A stretch of 64,000 nucleotides of DNA from Bog-756 sp963725395 (GTDB lineage: Bacteria; Actinomycetota; Acidimicrobiia; Acidimicrobiales; RAAP-2), in NCBI GenBank assembly GCA_963725395.1, contig CAVRYH010000005.1, positions 248,001 through 312,000 of the forward strand. The letters run 5' to 3'. Numbering within the stretch: position 1 is the first letter of the stretch; every line of letters begins with the position of its first letter. A model generated the notes under the pieces. That model saw nothing but the letters and a program-made list of their open reading frames with translations, had not been told where the DNA came from and did not search any database. This document shows positions 54,908 through 63,530 of this stretch, piece by piece. A program made the position numbers and the translations under genes.

Positions 54908-55839
54908 CCACGCCGCTCCGCTCTCATGATCCGGGGGGGGGATCCGGCTGCTCGCAGGTGGGCCGTGAACCTGGCCGACCAGTCCTTCAGATCGGCGGGG
55001 ACGGAGTAGCCCGTCTCGTCGTTGATCGTCTCCCAGTTCCGGGCAACGTCCTCAACCGTCGGGTCCTGACCGGGGTGGGCGTACCCTTCGGTCGAGGCGA
55101 TGAACAGGCGGGCGAACCGGCCGAAGCCGGCGGTGTAGATCTCCCCACTGACCGGGCAGCTCTCGTGGGCCAGGTAGGCGGCCATCGGGGCGACGAGCTC
55201 CGGCCTCATCTGGGGGTCGTCGGGACCCTGACCAGCCATGCGCGTCATCGCCGCCGGTGCGATGAGGTTGACCTTGATGCCGACAGGGGCACCTGCGGTC
55301 TTCAGGCTCCGGGCGAGCCCGATGACCCCGCCCTTGGCGGTGGCGTACGAGGTGTTGGTGGGTAGTCCGAGTACCCCGGTGGACGTCGTCATGACGATGC
55401 GGCCGTAGTTCTGCTCGACCATGTGGGGCCACGCGGCGCGGGTGGTGTTGAACGAGCCACCGACGTGGACGGCCAGGTGCAATGCCAGGTTGGCGGCGTC
55501 GGCGTCGGGGAGTCCGGCCCACCGGATGACGCCGGCGTTGTTGATAAGGATGTCGAGACGGCCGAACTGTTCGATTGCCGTCCCGACGAGTGCCTCCGCA
55601 CCGGCGACCGACGCCACATCACTGGTCTCGGCGACGGCGACCCCTCCTGCGTCGACGATCCCCGCCACCGCGTCGAACGCCGGCTGGTCGTCGGTTCCGA
55701 CGCCGTCCATCGAGCCACCGAGGTCGTTGACCACGACATGCGCACCCCGCTGGGCGAGTAGGCGCGCGTAGGCCAGGCCTATGCCGCGTCCCGCACCGGT
55801 GACGATGGCGACGCGTCCGTCGAAGTCGAGCTGGCTCAG
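54862..55839 (-). CDS. SDR family oxidoreductase, CTG start, probable 3' frameshift
   Basis: An SDR with AIVTGAGRGIGLAYARLLA, VVVNDLGGSMDG, NNAGVIRW and catalytic YATAK. The Rossmann start is in frame only from a CTG at 55839 (CTG AGC CAG CTC GAC); its TGA core is the stop of the upstream amidohydrolase, mimicking the usual ATGA overlap. No ATG, GTG or TTG occurs in that stretch. At the 3' end a run of nine G (54933-54941) seems one base too long; eight would give a stop at 54924 and remove a 46-nt overlap with the aldolase gene. It probably acts on a CoA ester or ketone. Confidence 0.86.
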   Translation of the reverse strand: MSQLDFDGRVAIVTGAGRGIGLAYARLLAQRGAHVVVNDLGGSMDGVGTDDQPAFDAVAGIVDAGGVAVAETSDVASVAGAEALVGTAIEQFGRLDILINNAGVIRWAGLPDADAANLALHLAVHVGGSFNTTRAAWPHMVEQNYGRIVMTTSTGVLGLPTNTSYATAKGGVIGLARSLKTAGAPVGIKVNLIAPAAMTRMAGQGPDDPQMRPELVAPMAAYLAHESCPVSGEIYTAGFGRFARLFIASTEGYAHPGQDPTVEDVARNWETINDETGYSVPADLKDWSARFTAHLRAAGSPPRIMRAERRGHSSSRSGYCSTIQS

Positions 55840-57080
55840 GCTGAGACCCGAGTCTTGAACCCGAGGAGCCCGCCCAGGGTCCCGCCGACGATGGCCGCTC
55901 GCTCGTCGGCGGGGAGATCACCGAGTTGCGAGGCGATCAGTTCCCGGCTCCCTCGGAACGTCCCTTCGGCGTGCGGGTAGTCGTTGCCCCAGACGATCGT
56001 CGACAGCCCGGTGACGTGCCGACAAGCGATGGCCACGGGGTCATCCTGGAAGGAGACGTGGAACTGGCGCCGGACATACTCGCTCGGCTTCAACGGGTAG
56101 GGCCACTTCTCGTTCAGACGGAACAGCTGGGCCATGCTGGGCTGGTCGTCAGCCGGCCGATTCTCGTCCCAATACCCGAGCCACCAGTCGGGATCCTGGC
56201 CGATGCCGGTCACCCAGCATTTGTCCATCGACCCCGTCAACGACGCCAGCCAGTGGGCGTTGAACTCGATGAGGGCGAAGTGCAGATCTGGATAGCGCTC
56301 GGGGACCCCGCCTCCGATGAGCTCGCAGATGATCTGCTGGGGGACCATCGTGCTGTAGATGCACTGGGTGACCATCCGCTTCGAAGCCGACCTCTCGGTC
56401 ATCGGCTGGTTGACCTGCGCCGCCGACTCCATGACGACCTTGAGCGTCGCGGACTCCGGGTCGTTGACCTTCACGCCACCGGTCTGGGTGTGGATGAACA
56501 CGTGCACACCGTTGGCTTGGGCCGCCGCCCACACCGGGTCGAAGTCCCACGAGTAGTACGGCTTCGGCGCGATTGCCGGGAGCAGGATCGCCCGGAAGCC
56601 GGCGGATGCCACCCGCTCGATCTCAGCCACCGCGTCGTCTATATCGGTCAAGGGGATCGGAGCAGTGGGGGCGATCTGGGAGAAGTACGGCGTGAACCGC
56701 TCGATGATGTAGTCGTTGTAGACACGGGCGTGGGCCATCGAGAGCTCGTGATCGTCAGAGTAGAGCCCGAACAGCGACAGGTTCGGGTGCATCACCTGGA
56801 TGTCCACCCCGTCGAGCTTCATATCGTCCAGGATGATCTCTGGATCGCCTTCGGGCATCCGACCACCGGTCTGGCGGTACCTCGAGATCGTCCAGCCCTC
56901 GTACCCCGGCGTGTGCAATCGCCGGAAGATCCGGGCACCACCCTCGACCAGCGGCTCGATCTCGAAGTCCTCCTCCCACACCCCCCGGTCCCGCAGGTGC
57001 TTGGGAAGGCGGGTCCGGAACAGGTCGGTGGGTTCGAGCATGTGCCCATCGGCGGAGACGACGAGTTGGTTCTGAGACAT
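55836..57080 (-). CDS. Amidohydrolase-family (amidohydrolase 2) metal-dependent hydrolase/decarboxylase
   Basis: A 414-residue TIM-barrel protein: VVSADGHMLEP supplies the first metal-site segment (with His replacing part of HxH), IEFNAHWLASL and VWGNDYPHAEGTF the later ligands, the last containing the catalytic Asp. The ACMSD/resorcylate-decarboxylase branch carries these features, so hydrolysis or non-oxidative decarboxylation are both possible. ATG 57080 has GGAGGGAG upstream. It heads a two-gene operon with the SDR and is divergent from the cyclase gene across operator copy B. Confidence 0.87.
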   Translation of the reverse strand: MSQNQLVVSADGHMLEPTDLFRTRLPKHLRDRGVWEEDFEIEPLVEGGARIFRRLHTPGYEGWTISRYRQTGGRMPEGDPEIILDDMKLDGVDIQVMHPNLSLFGLYSDDHELSMAHARVYNDYIIERFTPYFSQIAPTAPIPLTDIDDAVAEIERVASAGFRAILLPAIAPKPYYSWDFDPVWAAAQANGVHVFIHTQTGGVKVNDPESATLKVVMESAAQVNQPMTERSASKRMVTQCIYSTMVPQQIICELIGGGVPERYPDLHFALIEFNAHWLASLTGSMDKCWVTGIGQDPDWWLGYWDENRPADDQPSMAQLFRLNEKWPYPLKPSEYVRRQFHVSFQDDPVAIACRHVTGLSTIVWGNDYPHAEGTFRGSRELIASQLGDLPADERAAIVGGTLGGLLGFKTRVSA

Positions 57081-57160
57081 GACCGCTCCCTCCTTGCGCC
57101 GGACCCGAGACGCCCGTCGGGCCGGAACACGGCTTCGCGGCATACGCGAACCGTGTTCGC

Positions 57161-57186
57161 AACCTAATCCAACCGGTCGGTACAGT
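57161..57186. promoter_or_regulatory. Shared operator, copy B, with divergent -10 boxes
   Basis: AACCGGTCGGTACAG (57171-57185) is identical in 15 of 15 bases to copy C read on the opposite strand. TACAGT (57181-57186) is the plus-strand -10 for the cyclase gene; TAGGTT (57166-57161, minus) can serve the amidohydrolase gene. Confidence 0.7.
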
Positions 57187-57238
57187 GCAACGCGGACCTG
57201 TGGTCGGATCGCCGAAAGGCCCGGAAGGAGGAGGAGCG

Positions 57239-58297
57239 ATGACGAAGCGGTGGAAGCAGCGCCCACCCGGCTCGACCTGGGGCGAGTGGGGTGACGACGA
57301 CGAGCTCGGCCGCATCAACCTGGTCACCCCGGGCAAGGTCCTCGAAGGTGTCCGCGAGGTCGAGACAGGGATCACCTTCTGCCTGAGCCTGCCTCTCGAC
57401 TACCCCGGCGGGACCGCGCTCAACCAGCGGCGGCACCCCCCGGTGCTCGCGCCGACCGAGGACATGGACGGCAACGCCGGCACCTTCTACAACATCCACA
57501 TGAGCGAGATGGCCGAGTACGGCGACCCGCGGTACGTCGACGTCTGGGCGGACGACGTGGTCACCCTGTCCCTGCAGTACTCGACGCAGTGGGATTCCCT
57601 GGCCCATGTCGGTGCGGAGTTCGATGCCGACGACGACGGGGTGGAGGAACCCGTGTACTACAACGGGTACCGCGCCGGCTCCGACCTGGTGGGGCCACAG
57701 CCCGACGCCGCCGGTGACGGCGGGTCTCACCGCTGCTTCGCGCACCACCTCGGCCTGGAGCACATGGCGTACCACGGTGTGCAGGGGCGCGGTGTCCTCA
57801 TCGACCTGGCCCACCACCTCGGTCACGACTGGCGTGGGGTCGACCGTAAGACGCTCGAGGAGATCATGGCGGCCGACGACGTCGTCGTCGAGCCCGGCGA
57901 CATGGTGTTATTGCACACCGGGTTCGCGACCAAGATCCTCGAGTACAACCGCGACCCGGACCCCGTGAAGATCCACACGCTCTGTTCCTACCTCGACGCA
58001 CGCGACGAGGCCCTGCTCGAGTGGATCGCCGAATCGCAGATCTCGGCGCTGGTGGCGGACAACTACGCCGTCGAGGGGCTGACCGGGAGGGACCGTGACC
58101 CGAGCCGGCACTCGTTTCTCCCGATCCACAACCTGTGTCTATTCAAGCTGGGCGTCCCGTTGGGCGAGATGTGGTATCTGCACGAACTGGCGTCCTGGCT
58201 GCGCGAGCACGGTCGCAGCCGGTTTCTCCTCACCGCGCCGCCGCTTCGGATGCCCGGGATCGTGGGATCACCCCTGACGCCCGTCGCCACCGTCTGA
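57239..58297 (+). CDS. Cyclase-family metal-dependent hydrolase (kynurenine formamidase-like)
   Basis: A 352-residue protein of the cyclase/KynB-like family. It has the metal-binding block STQWDSLAHVG (variant of the HxGTHxDAPxH motif), AYHGVQGRGVLIDLA, PGDMVLLHTGF and the C-terminal PIHNLCLFKLGVPLGEMW. Members hydrolyse formamides, lactones or cyclic amides. In this cluster, opening a lactone made by the Baeyer-Villiger enzyme next door is an attractive inference. ATG 57239 is set by AGGAGGAGG just upstream. Its last 30 nt overlap the convergent BVMO gene. Confidence 0.86.
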   Translation: MTKRWKQRPPGSTWGEWGDDDELGRINLVTPGKVLEGVREVETGITFCLSLPLDYPGGTALNQRRHPPVLAPTEDMDGNAGTFYNIHMSEMAEYGDPRYVDVWADDVVTLSLQYSTQWDSLAHVGAEFDADDDGVEEPVYYNGYRAGSDLVGPQPDAAGDGGSHRCFAHHLGLEHMAYHGVQGRGVLIDLAHHLGHDWRGVDRKTLEEIMAADDVVVEPGDMVLLHTGFATKILEYNRDPDPVKIHTLCSYLDARDEALLEWIAESQISALVADNYAVEGLTGRDRDPSRHSFLPIHNLCLFKLGVPLGEMWYLHELASWLREHGRSRFLLTAPPLRMPGIVGSPLTPVATV

Positions 58298-59926
58298 CGA
58301 GCGTGACAGGCGGAACGCCTCGTAGTCGCTCGCCACGACCTTGGCGATCTCTTTGAAGAGCTTCGGTCTACCCCCCGAGTTCAAAAGGTACTTCCGGGGC
58401 TTTCCGGGGATGTTGGTGCCGAAGAAGTAGCTGGCCTCACCGAAGGGGGATCGTTCTGCACCCCGGTCGACCATGGCGGTCCACTCGTCCTCGGCTTCCG
58501 GGCTCACCTCGACGACGTCGAAGCCGCGGTCTCGCACGAACCTGAGCGCCTGAGTGATGAACTCGACCTGGTCGCCGTTGTACCGGGGATTGTTGCCGGC
58601 CGCGGCATGCGGACCACCGGGGAAGAAGAAGTTGGGGAACCTGGTGGTCTGCACGCCGAGGAACGTCCTCGGACCATCGGCCCAGTGGTCCTCGAGGGCC
58701 AGACCGTTCCGGCCCCGTATCCCCATGCGCAGCAGGGCTCCCGTGCCGAAATCGAACCCTGTCGCCCAAACGATGATGTCGAACTCCTGCTCGCCGTCGG
58801 CCGTCTCGATCCCGTGCTCGGTGACCCGCACAATGGGCGTCTCCTGGAGGTCGACGAGCGAGACCTTGGGGTTGTTGTACATCTCGTAGTACCCGGTCAC
58901 GAAGGGGGGCCGCTTCTCACCGAAGCCGTGGTCCTTCGGAATGAGCTTGTCCGCCGTCGATGGGTCCTCGACGATGTCCCGGACCTTTTTGGCGATGAAC
59001 TCGCACCACTCGGCGTTGGCGGCGTCGTCGAACAACACGTCGGCGTAGTTGCTCGAGAGCTTGGAGAAGCCCGGACTATTCCACATCGTCTCGAAGAAGG
59101 CCTGGCGTTCGTCATCGGAGTCGTCGAAGGCGGAACGCTCGTTGGCAGGATGGAGGAATCCGGCCGTCGAGGTATTGAGCGCGTCTCGCATCGCTTCGAA
59201 ACCCGCTCGGAGTGATTCTTGTTCCTCGGGTGTGATCGGGGCGTTGTTGAGGGGAGTGCACCAGTTGGCAGTGCGCTGGTAGACGGTCAACGAGGCGACG
59301 TCGTCGGCGATGACCGGCGCGATCTGGACCCCGCTCGAGCCGGTTCCGATCACGGCCACCCGTTTGTTGGCGAAATCGACAGGTGTCGCCGGCCATAGTC
59401 CGGTGTGGAACGAGGCTCCCCGAAAGTCCCCGCGGCCCGGTACATCCGGGTAGAAGGGCACCGACAGGACGCCGGTGGCGGCGACCAGGTACCGGGATCT
59501 GAATTCCGAGCCGTCTTCTGCCACCACGGTCCACGACCCGGATGGTTGGTCGTAGGTCGCCGCCACGACCCTGGTGTCGAACCGCATGTGGCGACGGAGT
59601 TCGAAGCGGTCGACCACGTAGTTGAGGTACCGCTCGGTCTCCGGTTGCTCGGCGAACTGCTCGTGCCACTCCCACTCGTCGAAGAGCTCCCTTGAGAACA
59701 GGTAGGCATAGGTGTAGCTCTCCGAGTCGAACCGGCACCCGGGATAGCGATTCCAATACCACGTCCCGCCCACGCCGCCACCGGCTTCGAGCACCAGGGA
59801 CGAGAAGCCGGCTTCTAGCGCCAGATGCAGCTGGTAGATGCCGGTGACTCCTGCACCCACGATCAGCACCTCTGCATCGAGTCTGCCGAGATCGTGGTCG
59901 TGGGGGGTTTCGGGATGGTTCATCAT
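58268..59926 (-). CDS. Flavin-containing monooxygenase, type I Baeyer-Villiger (BVMO)
   Basis: A 552-residue enzyme of cyclohexanone/steroid monooxygenase type. FAD motif VGAGVTG, NADPH motif VIGTGSSG, and between them the BVMO fingerprint FRGASFHTGLWP. GGTWYWNRYPGCRFD and WATGFDFGTGAL are further family blocks. It inserts oxygen next to a carbonyl, giving an ester or lactone. It starts MM at 59926/59923. It is divergent from the Rieske oxygenase gene, with operator copy C about 70 nt upstream. Confidence 0.94.
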   Translation of the reverse strand: MMNHPETPHDHDLGRLDAEVLIVGAGVTGIYQLHLALEAGFSSLVLEAGGGVGGTWYWNRYPGCRFDSESYTYAYLFSRELFDEWEWHEQFAEQPETERYLNYVVDRFELRRHMRFDTRVVAATYDQPSGSWTVVAEDGSEFRSRYLVAATGVLSVPFYPDVPGRGDFRGASFHTGLWPATPVDFANKRVAVIGTGSSGVQIAPVIADDVASLTVYQRTANWCTPLNNAPITPEEQESLRAGFEAMRDALNTSTAGFLHPANERSAFDDSDDERQAFFETMWNSPGFSKLSSNYADVLFDDAANAEWCEFIAKKVRDIVEDPSTADKLIPKDHGFGEKRPPFVTGYYEMYNNPKVSLVDLQETPIVRVTEHGIETADGEQEFDIIVWATGFDFGTGALLRMGIRGRNGLALEDHWADGPRTFLGVQTTRFPNFFFPGGPHAAAGNNPRYNGDQVEFITQALRFVRDRGFDVVEVSPEAEDEWTAMVDRGAERSPFGEASYFFGTNIPGKPRKYLLNSGGRPKLFKEIAKVVASDYEAFRLSRSSDGGDGRQG

Positions 59927-59993
59927 GGAGCCGCGGATCGTCCCGTCACTGTGACATCAGCGGCCTCGATCCCGCCAGATGTGTCTTCGGAAG

Positions 59994-60017
59994 TCTGTAC
60001 CGACCGGTTAGTATAAT
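59994..60017. promoter_or_regulatory. Shared operator, copy C, with consensus -10
   Basis: GTACCG-AC-CGGTTA (59996-60009) is followed directly by a perfect TATAAT (60012-60017) for the Rieske gene. TACAGA (59999-59994, minus) at the other edge can serve the BVMO gene. The 15-mer CTGTACCGACCGGTT (59995-60009) recurs inverted in copy B. Confidence 0.72.
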
Positions 60018-60050
60018 TCTCCCGACGTCCGGAAAGGGGAAGCGGGCCAC

Positions 60051-61415
60051 ATGGCGATGGTGGATCAGAGGTGGTCGGCACTGCCAGTGCCCTTCGCGAT
60101 GGAGTTTCCGGACCGGGTCCGCAAGGAGCGCTACTTCGACCCTGACTTCTATCAGATGGAGGTTGACCTCCTCTGGTCCCGGACCTGGCAGATGGCCTGC
60201 CGACTCGAGGAGATCCCACTACCGAACGACTTCACCGAGTACCAGATCCTCGACCAATCGATCATCGTGATCCGCACCGAGGACGGGAACGTCCGAGCTC
60301 TGCAGAACGCCTGCCGACACCGCGGCGTCCGGGTGGTCGAGGGCCGGGGGACCTGCGAGAGCGGGTTCGTCTGTCCTTTCCACGGCTGGTGTTACGGCTC
60401 GAACGGCAAGAACACATACATCTCGAAGGCCAAGACTTTCGCTGAGCACAATCTGCAGCCCGGGGACGTGGACCTCACGCCGGTCCGGTGCGAGGTGTGG
60501 GGCGGCTGCGCCTGGATCAACCTCGATGACGATGCACCGCCCCTCAGGCAGTGCATCGAGCCCTTCGCCACCATCCTCGACGCCTGGAGGATGGAGTCGT
60601 TCCGGGCAGAATGGTGGTATTCCTTCCGCCTCCCGGTGAATTGGAAGCTCGCCGAAGAGGCGTTTCTCGAGCAGTACCACGTCGTCGAGACGCATCCCCA
60701 GCTGGTCATCCCCGGGAGGTTTCCGCCGCGCGACCCAACGGCGTTCGACCCCCGGACGTTCGTCGAGTCGGAGCTCCACTACCTGCACATGATGAGCGAC
60801 GGCATGGCCGGGATGGTCCACGCCAACGACGTGCGAATCGCCGAGGGACTTCGTGACATCGAGCTGAGCACGGACCCGGCGCTGGCCATGGCGACCTGGC
60901 AGCGCACGCTCAACGAGGCCATCGTGCATTGGTACCGAGATCGGGGTTGCGACATCCCCGATCTCAACGAGATCGAGGCGGCTGGCCTGAACGAGCCGAT
61001 GGCGTACTGCTTCCCCCACTTCTACGTCTTGCCCATGTACTCCAGTGCTTCGTCCTACAGGTTCCGCCCGCTCGGGCCGGAGGAGACACTGATGGAAATT
61101 TGGTCCCTCACCCGGTTCCCAGAGGGAAACACGAGGGAGAAGCTCACGCCACCCGAGCCGTGGGACCACGACGATCCGCGGGTGCCTCCCATTCCGATCC
61201 AGGACTTCTCGAACCTCCCCCGCCAGCAACGGGGCTTGCACGCCAAGACCTTCGAGTACATGCGTCTGTCCGAGGGGATCGAAGGGGGCGTTGCGAACTT
61301 CGAGCGGACCGTCGACGGTTTCCTCGCCGGCCTCCCCTACGAGAGATTGCTCCCGGCCCTGCGTCGGATCAACCTCAACCCGCTCGAGCGGCCGGTCGTC
61401 GACCTTGGCATCTGA
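60051..61415 (+). CDS. Rieske non-haem iron oxygenase, large (alpha) subunit
   Basis: A 454-residue ring-hydroxylating oxygenase. The Rieske [2Fe-2S] ligands are C88-x-H90 and C108-x2-H111 (CRHRG, CPFHGW). The mononuclear iron site shows Glu208, His211 and His216 in EEAFLEQYHVVETH. It hydroxylates or dihydroxylates an aromatic or alicyclic substrate with electrons from a reductase/ferredoxin not present here. ATG 60051 has AAAGGGGAAG upstream. The small SnoaL-like gene follows after 9 nt and may act as the beta-type subunit. Controlled by the promoter with operator copy C. Confidence 0.94.
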   Translation: MAMVDQRWSALPVPFAMEFPDRVRKERYFDPDFYQMEVDLLWSRTWQMACRLEEIPLPNDFTEYQILDQSIIVIRTEDGNVRALQNACRHRGVRVVEGRGTCESGFVCPFHGWCYGSNGKNTYISKAKTFAEHNLQPGDVDLTPVRCEVWGGCAWINLDDDAPPLRQCIEPFATILDAWRMESFRAEWWYSFRLPVNWKLAEEAFLEQYHVVETHPQLVIPGRFPPRDPTAFDPRTFVESELHYLHMMSDGMAGMVHANDVRIAEGLRDIELSTDPALAMATWQRTLNEAIVHWYRDRGCDIPDLNEIEAAGLNEPMAYCFPHFYVLPMYSSASSYRFRPLGPEETLMEIWSLTRFPEGNTREKLTPPEPWDHDDPRVPPIPIQDFSNLPRQQRGLHAKTFEYMRLSEGIEGGVANFERTVDGFLAGLPYERLLPALRRINLNPLERPVVDLGI

Positions 61416-61424
61416 GCGCGGCAG

Positions 61425-61814
61425 ATGACCTACGCAGATGCCGCAGAAGGCATCCGGGCTACCCTGGCCGCCTACTGCCAGGCCCTCGACGACGGTCGGA
61501 CCGACGACGTCGTCGCCACGTTCTGCCCGGACGGCGCCTGCGACATCCCGGGCCTCGGAACCCACGAGGGCCATGACGCCCTCCGCCGGGCGTACGCGCA
61601 GTGGACGCCGGTGCGACCCCAGCGCCACGTCGTCGTCAACACCCACGTCACCAGCTGGGGCCCGGACGAGGCCCGCGCTACCAGCGACGTGCTCTTCCTC
61701 CTGAAGGGCAAGGAGGGCTGGTCGGTCCAACTCGTCGGCCGTTACCGCGACGTCCTCCACTACACGGGGGAGGTGTGGTCCTTCCACCGCCGGACGGCGG
61801 AGTTCATCACGTGA
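61425..61814 (+). CDS. SnoaL-like / NTF2-fold protein
   Basis: A 129-residue single-domain NTF2-fold protein: IRATLAAYCQALDDGRTDDVVATFCPDGACDIPGLGTHEGHDALRRAY is the SnoaL-like N-terminal half, ending SFHRRTAEFIT. The same fold is used by Rieske oxygenase beta subunits, delta-5-3-ketosteroid isomerase and polyketide cyclases. It begins 9 nt after the Rieske alpha gene, so a beta subunit or a downstream isomerase are both possible. Confidence 0.83.
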   Translation: MTYADAAEGIRATLAAYCQALDDGRTDDVVATFCPDGACDIPGLGTHEGHDALRRAYAQWTPVRPQRHVVVNTHVTSWGPDEARATSDVLFLLKGKEGWSVQLVGRYRDVLHYTGEVWSFHRRTAEFIT

Positions 61815-61829
61815 ACGGCCGGGTGCCAG

Positions 61830-61869
61830 TTCCGTTGTAGCGGAAATGGCGTTTACGCTTCAGTAGAGT
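61830..61869 (+). promoter_or_regulatory. Inverted repeat and -10 box upstream of TauD gene
   Basis: AGCGGAAA (61839-61846) and TTTACGCT (61852-61859) form an inverted repeat matching 7 of 8; TTCCG/CGGAA (61830-61834/61841-61845) overlaps it. TAGAGT (61864-61869) is a likely -10 box. The sequence differs from the GTACCG operator, so separate control of the TauD-SDR-CMD unit is possible. Confidence 0.4.
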
Positions 61870-61916
61870 GTTCGTATCGCAATGGAGCAACACCTGGAGA
61901 TGAAGGGGGATCACTC

Positions 61917-62747
61917 GTGGCTGTGATCACGACCGAGAAACTGACTCCGACCGTGGGGGCCCTGGTAGAAGGAGTCGACCGCGACCAACTCCTGCACGAT
62001 GAGACCTTCCCGGAGTGGACGCTCGCCGCGCTGGAGGCCAACGGTGCGCTGGTCTTTCGCGATCTGAACCTCGATGACGAGGCCCAGGTGGCGTTCAGCC
62101 GCAGGCTCGGCACGGTGGAGAAGCTCGGTCGTGGTGAGAACCCCGAGATCTTCCTGGTGACGCTCGACCCGGCGAGGAACCCGGCGGCGGCCTACCTGAA
62201 GGGCACCTTCGATTGGCACATCGACGGCTGCACCGACGACGTCCCCATCATGGCCACCATGCTCAGTGCCCGTGCCGTGGCCGAATCTGGTGGCGAGACC
62301 GAGTTCGCCAGCTCCTACCAGGCCTACGAGGACCTGTCCGACGAGGAGAAGGCGCGCTGCGAGTCGGTCCGGGTGGTCCACACCATCGAGGCGTCCCAGC
62401 GCCTGCAGAACCCCAATCCCTCGCCCGAGGCGCTCGAGATGATGCGCCAGCGGCCGGCCAAGGAGCACCCGCTCGTCTGGACCCACCGATCGGGCCGCAA
62501 ATCCCTCGTGCTCGGCGCCACCGCTGATTATGTCGTCGGTATGCCCCCCGACGAGAGCCGCACCTTTCTCGACGACCTACTCCTCCGTGCCACCGCCCCA
62601 GAGCGGGTCTACCGCCACGAATGGAGGGTCGGCGATGTCGTGGTCTGGGACAATCGCGGGGTGCTCCACCGGGCTCTTCCCTACGATCCGGCCTCACCCC
62701 GGGATATGCACCGCACGACCTTCGCGGGCGACGAGCCGATCCAGTGA
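61917..62747 (+). CDS. TauD/TfdA-family 2-oxoglutarate-dependent dioxygenase
   Basis: A 276-residue Fe(II) dioxygenase. His and Asp ligands are in FDWHIDGCTDD, the distal His in NRGVLHRALPYD, and the co-substrate Arg in MHRTTFAGDE. GTG 61917 (VAVITTEKL) has a purine-rich AAGGGGGA upstream. It may hydroxylate or cleave an ether or side chain of a pathway intermediate. It overlaps the SDR gene start by 4 nt. Confidence 0.92.
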   Translation: MAVITTEKLTPTVGALVEGVDRDQLLHDETFPEWTLAALEANGALVFRDLNLDDEAQVAFSRRLGTVEKLGRGENPEIFLVTLDPARNPAAAYLKGTFDWHIDGCTDDVPIMATMLSARAVAESGGETEFASSYQAYEDLSDEEKARCESVRVVHTIEASQRLQNPNPSPEALEMMRQRPAKEHPLVWTHRSGRKSLVLGATADYVVGMPPDESRTFLDDLLLRATAPERVYRHEWRVGDVVVWDNRGVLHRALPYDPASPRDMHRTTFAGDEPIQ

Positions 62748-63529
62748 GTGGCGCAGGCGCGGCTGCGGCCGCACGCGACCTGCACGGCAAGGTGGCCGTC
62801 GTGACCGGCGGTGGTTCGGGGATCGGACTGGCCATCAGCGAGCGGCTGGCCGCAGACGGCGCCGCGGTCGGCGTCCTGGATCGGAACGCCGCATCGGCCG
62901 ACGAGACGGCGGCCAAGATCACCGCCTCCGGCGGAGAGGCGATCGGAGTCGAGGCCGACGTCACCGATCGCTCCGGGGTTGAGGCGGCCATAGACCATGT
63001 CGTGCAGAGCCTCGGTGCTCCCACGATCCTCGTCAACAACGCCGGAGTCGAGCACTTCGGCCCATTCCTCAAGATCGACCTCGAGACGTGGCAGCGGGTG
63101 CTCGGGGTGAATCTCACCGGCACCTACCACTGCTGCCAGGTCGTGATCCCCCACATGCTCGAGGCGGGCTGGGGTCGCATCGTCAACATCTCGTCGTCGA
63201 GCGCCCAGGGAGGCCAACCCTTCATGGCCGTGTACGTATCGTCGAAGGCCGGAGTCATCGGGCTCACCAAGTCGCTGGCGCTCGAGTTCGGGCCCAAGGG
63301 AATCACCGTTAACACCATCCCCCCGGGATTCATCGACACGCCGATGTTGCGGGCCAGCGAGTCCAAGGGCCGTCTCGGGGGGAAGGTCGAGGAGCACGAG
63401 CTGCGCACGCCGGTGCGTCGGATCGGCCGCCCCGAGGACATCGCCGCGGCCACCGCCTTCCTGGTCACCGAGGAGGCGGCCTACATCACCGGCCAAGTGA
63501 TCGGCGTCAACGGCGGACGCAACACCTGA
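62744..63529 (+). CDS. SDR family oxidoreductase (FabG-like)
   Basis: A 261-residue SDR: VTGGGSGIGLAISERLA, NNAGVEHFGPFLKIDLETWQRVLGVNLTGTYHCCQ, catalytic YVSSK, and a C-terminal AYITGQVIGVNGG. The GTG start overlaps the TauD stop (GTGA), so the two are coupled. It closely resembles the SDR at 44678-45424. It would oxidise an alcohol generated by the upstream oxygenases. Confidence 0.92.
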   Translation: MSGAGAAAAARDLHGKVAVVTGGGSGIGLAISERLAADGAAVGVLDRNAASADETAAKITASGGEAIGVEADVTDRSGVEAAIDHVVQSLGAPTILVNNAGVEHFGPFLKIDLETWQRVLGVNLTGTYHCCQVVIPHMLEAGWGRIVNISSSSAQGGQPFMAVYVSSKAGVIGLTKSLALEFGPKGITVNTIPPGFIDTPMLRASESKGRLGGKVEEHELRTPVRRIGRPEDIAAATAFLVTEEAAYITGQVIGVNGGRNT

Positions 63530-63530
63530 C

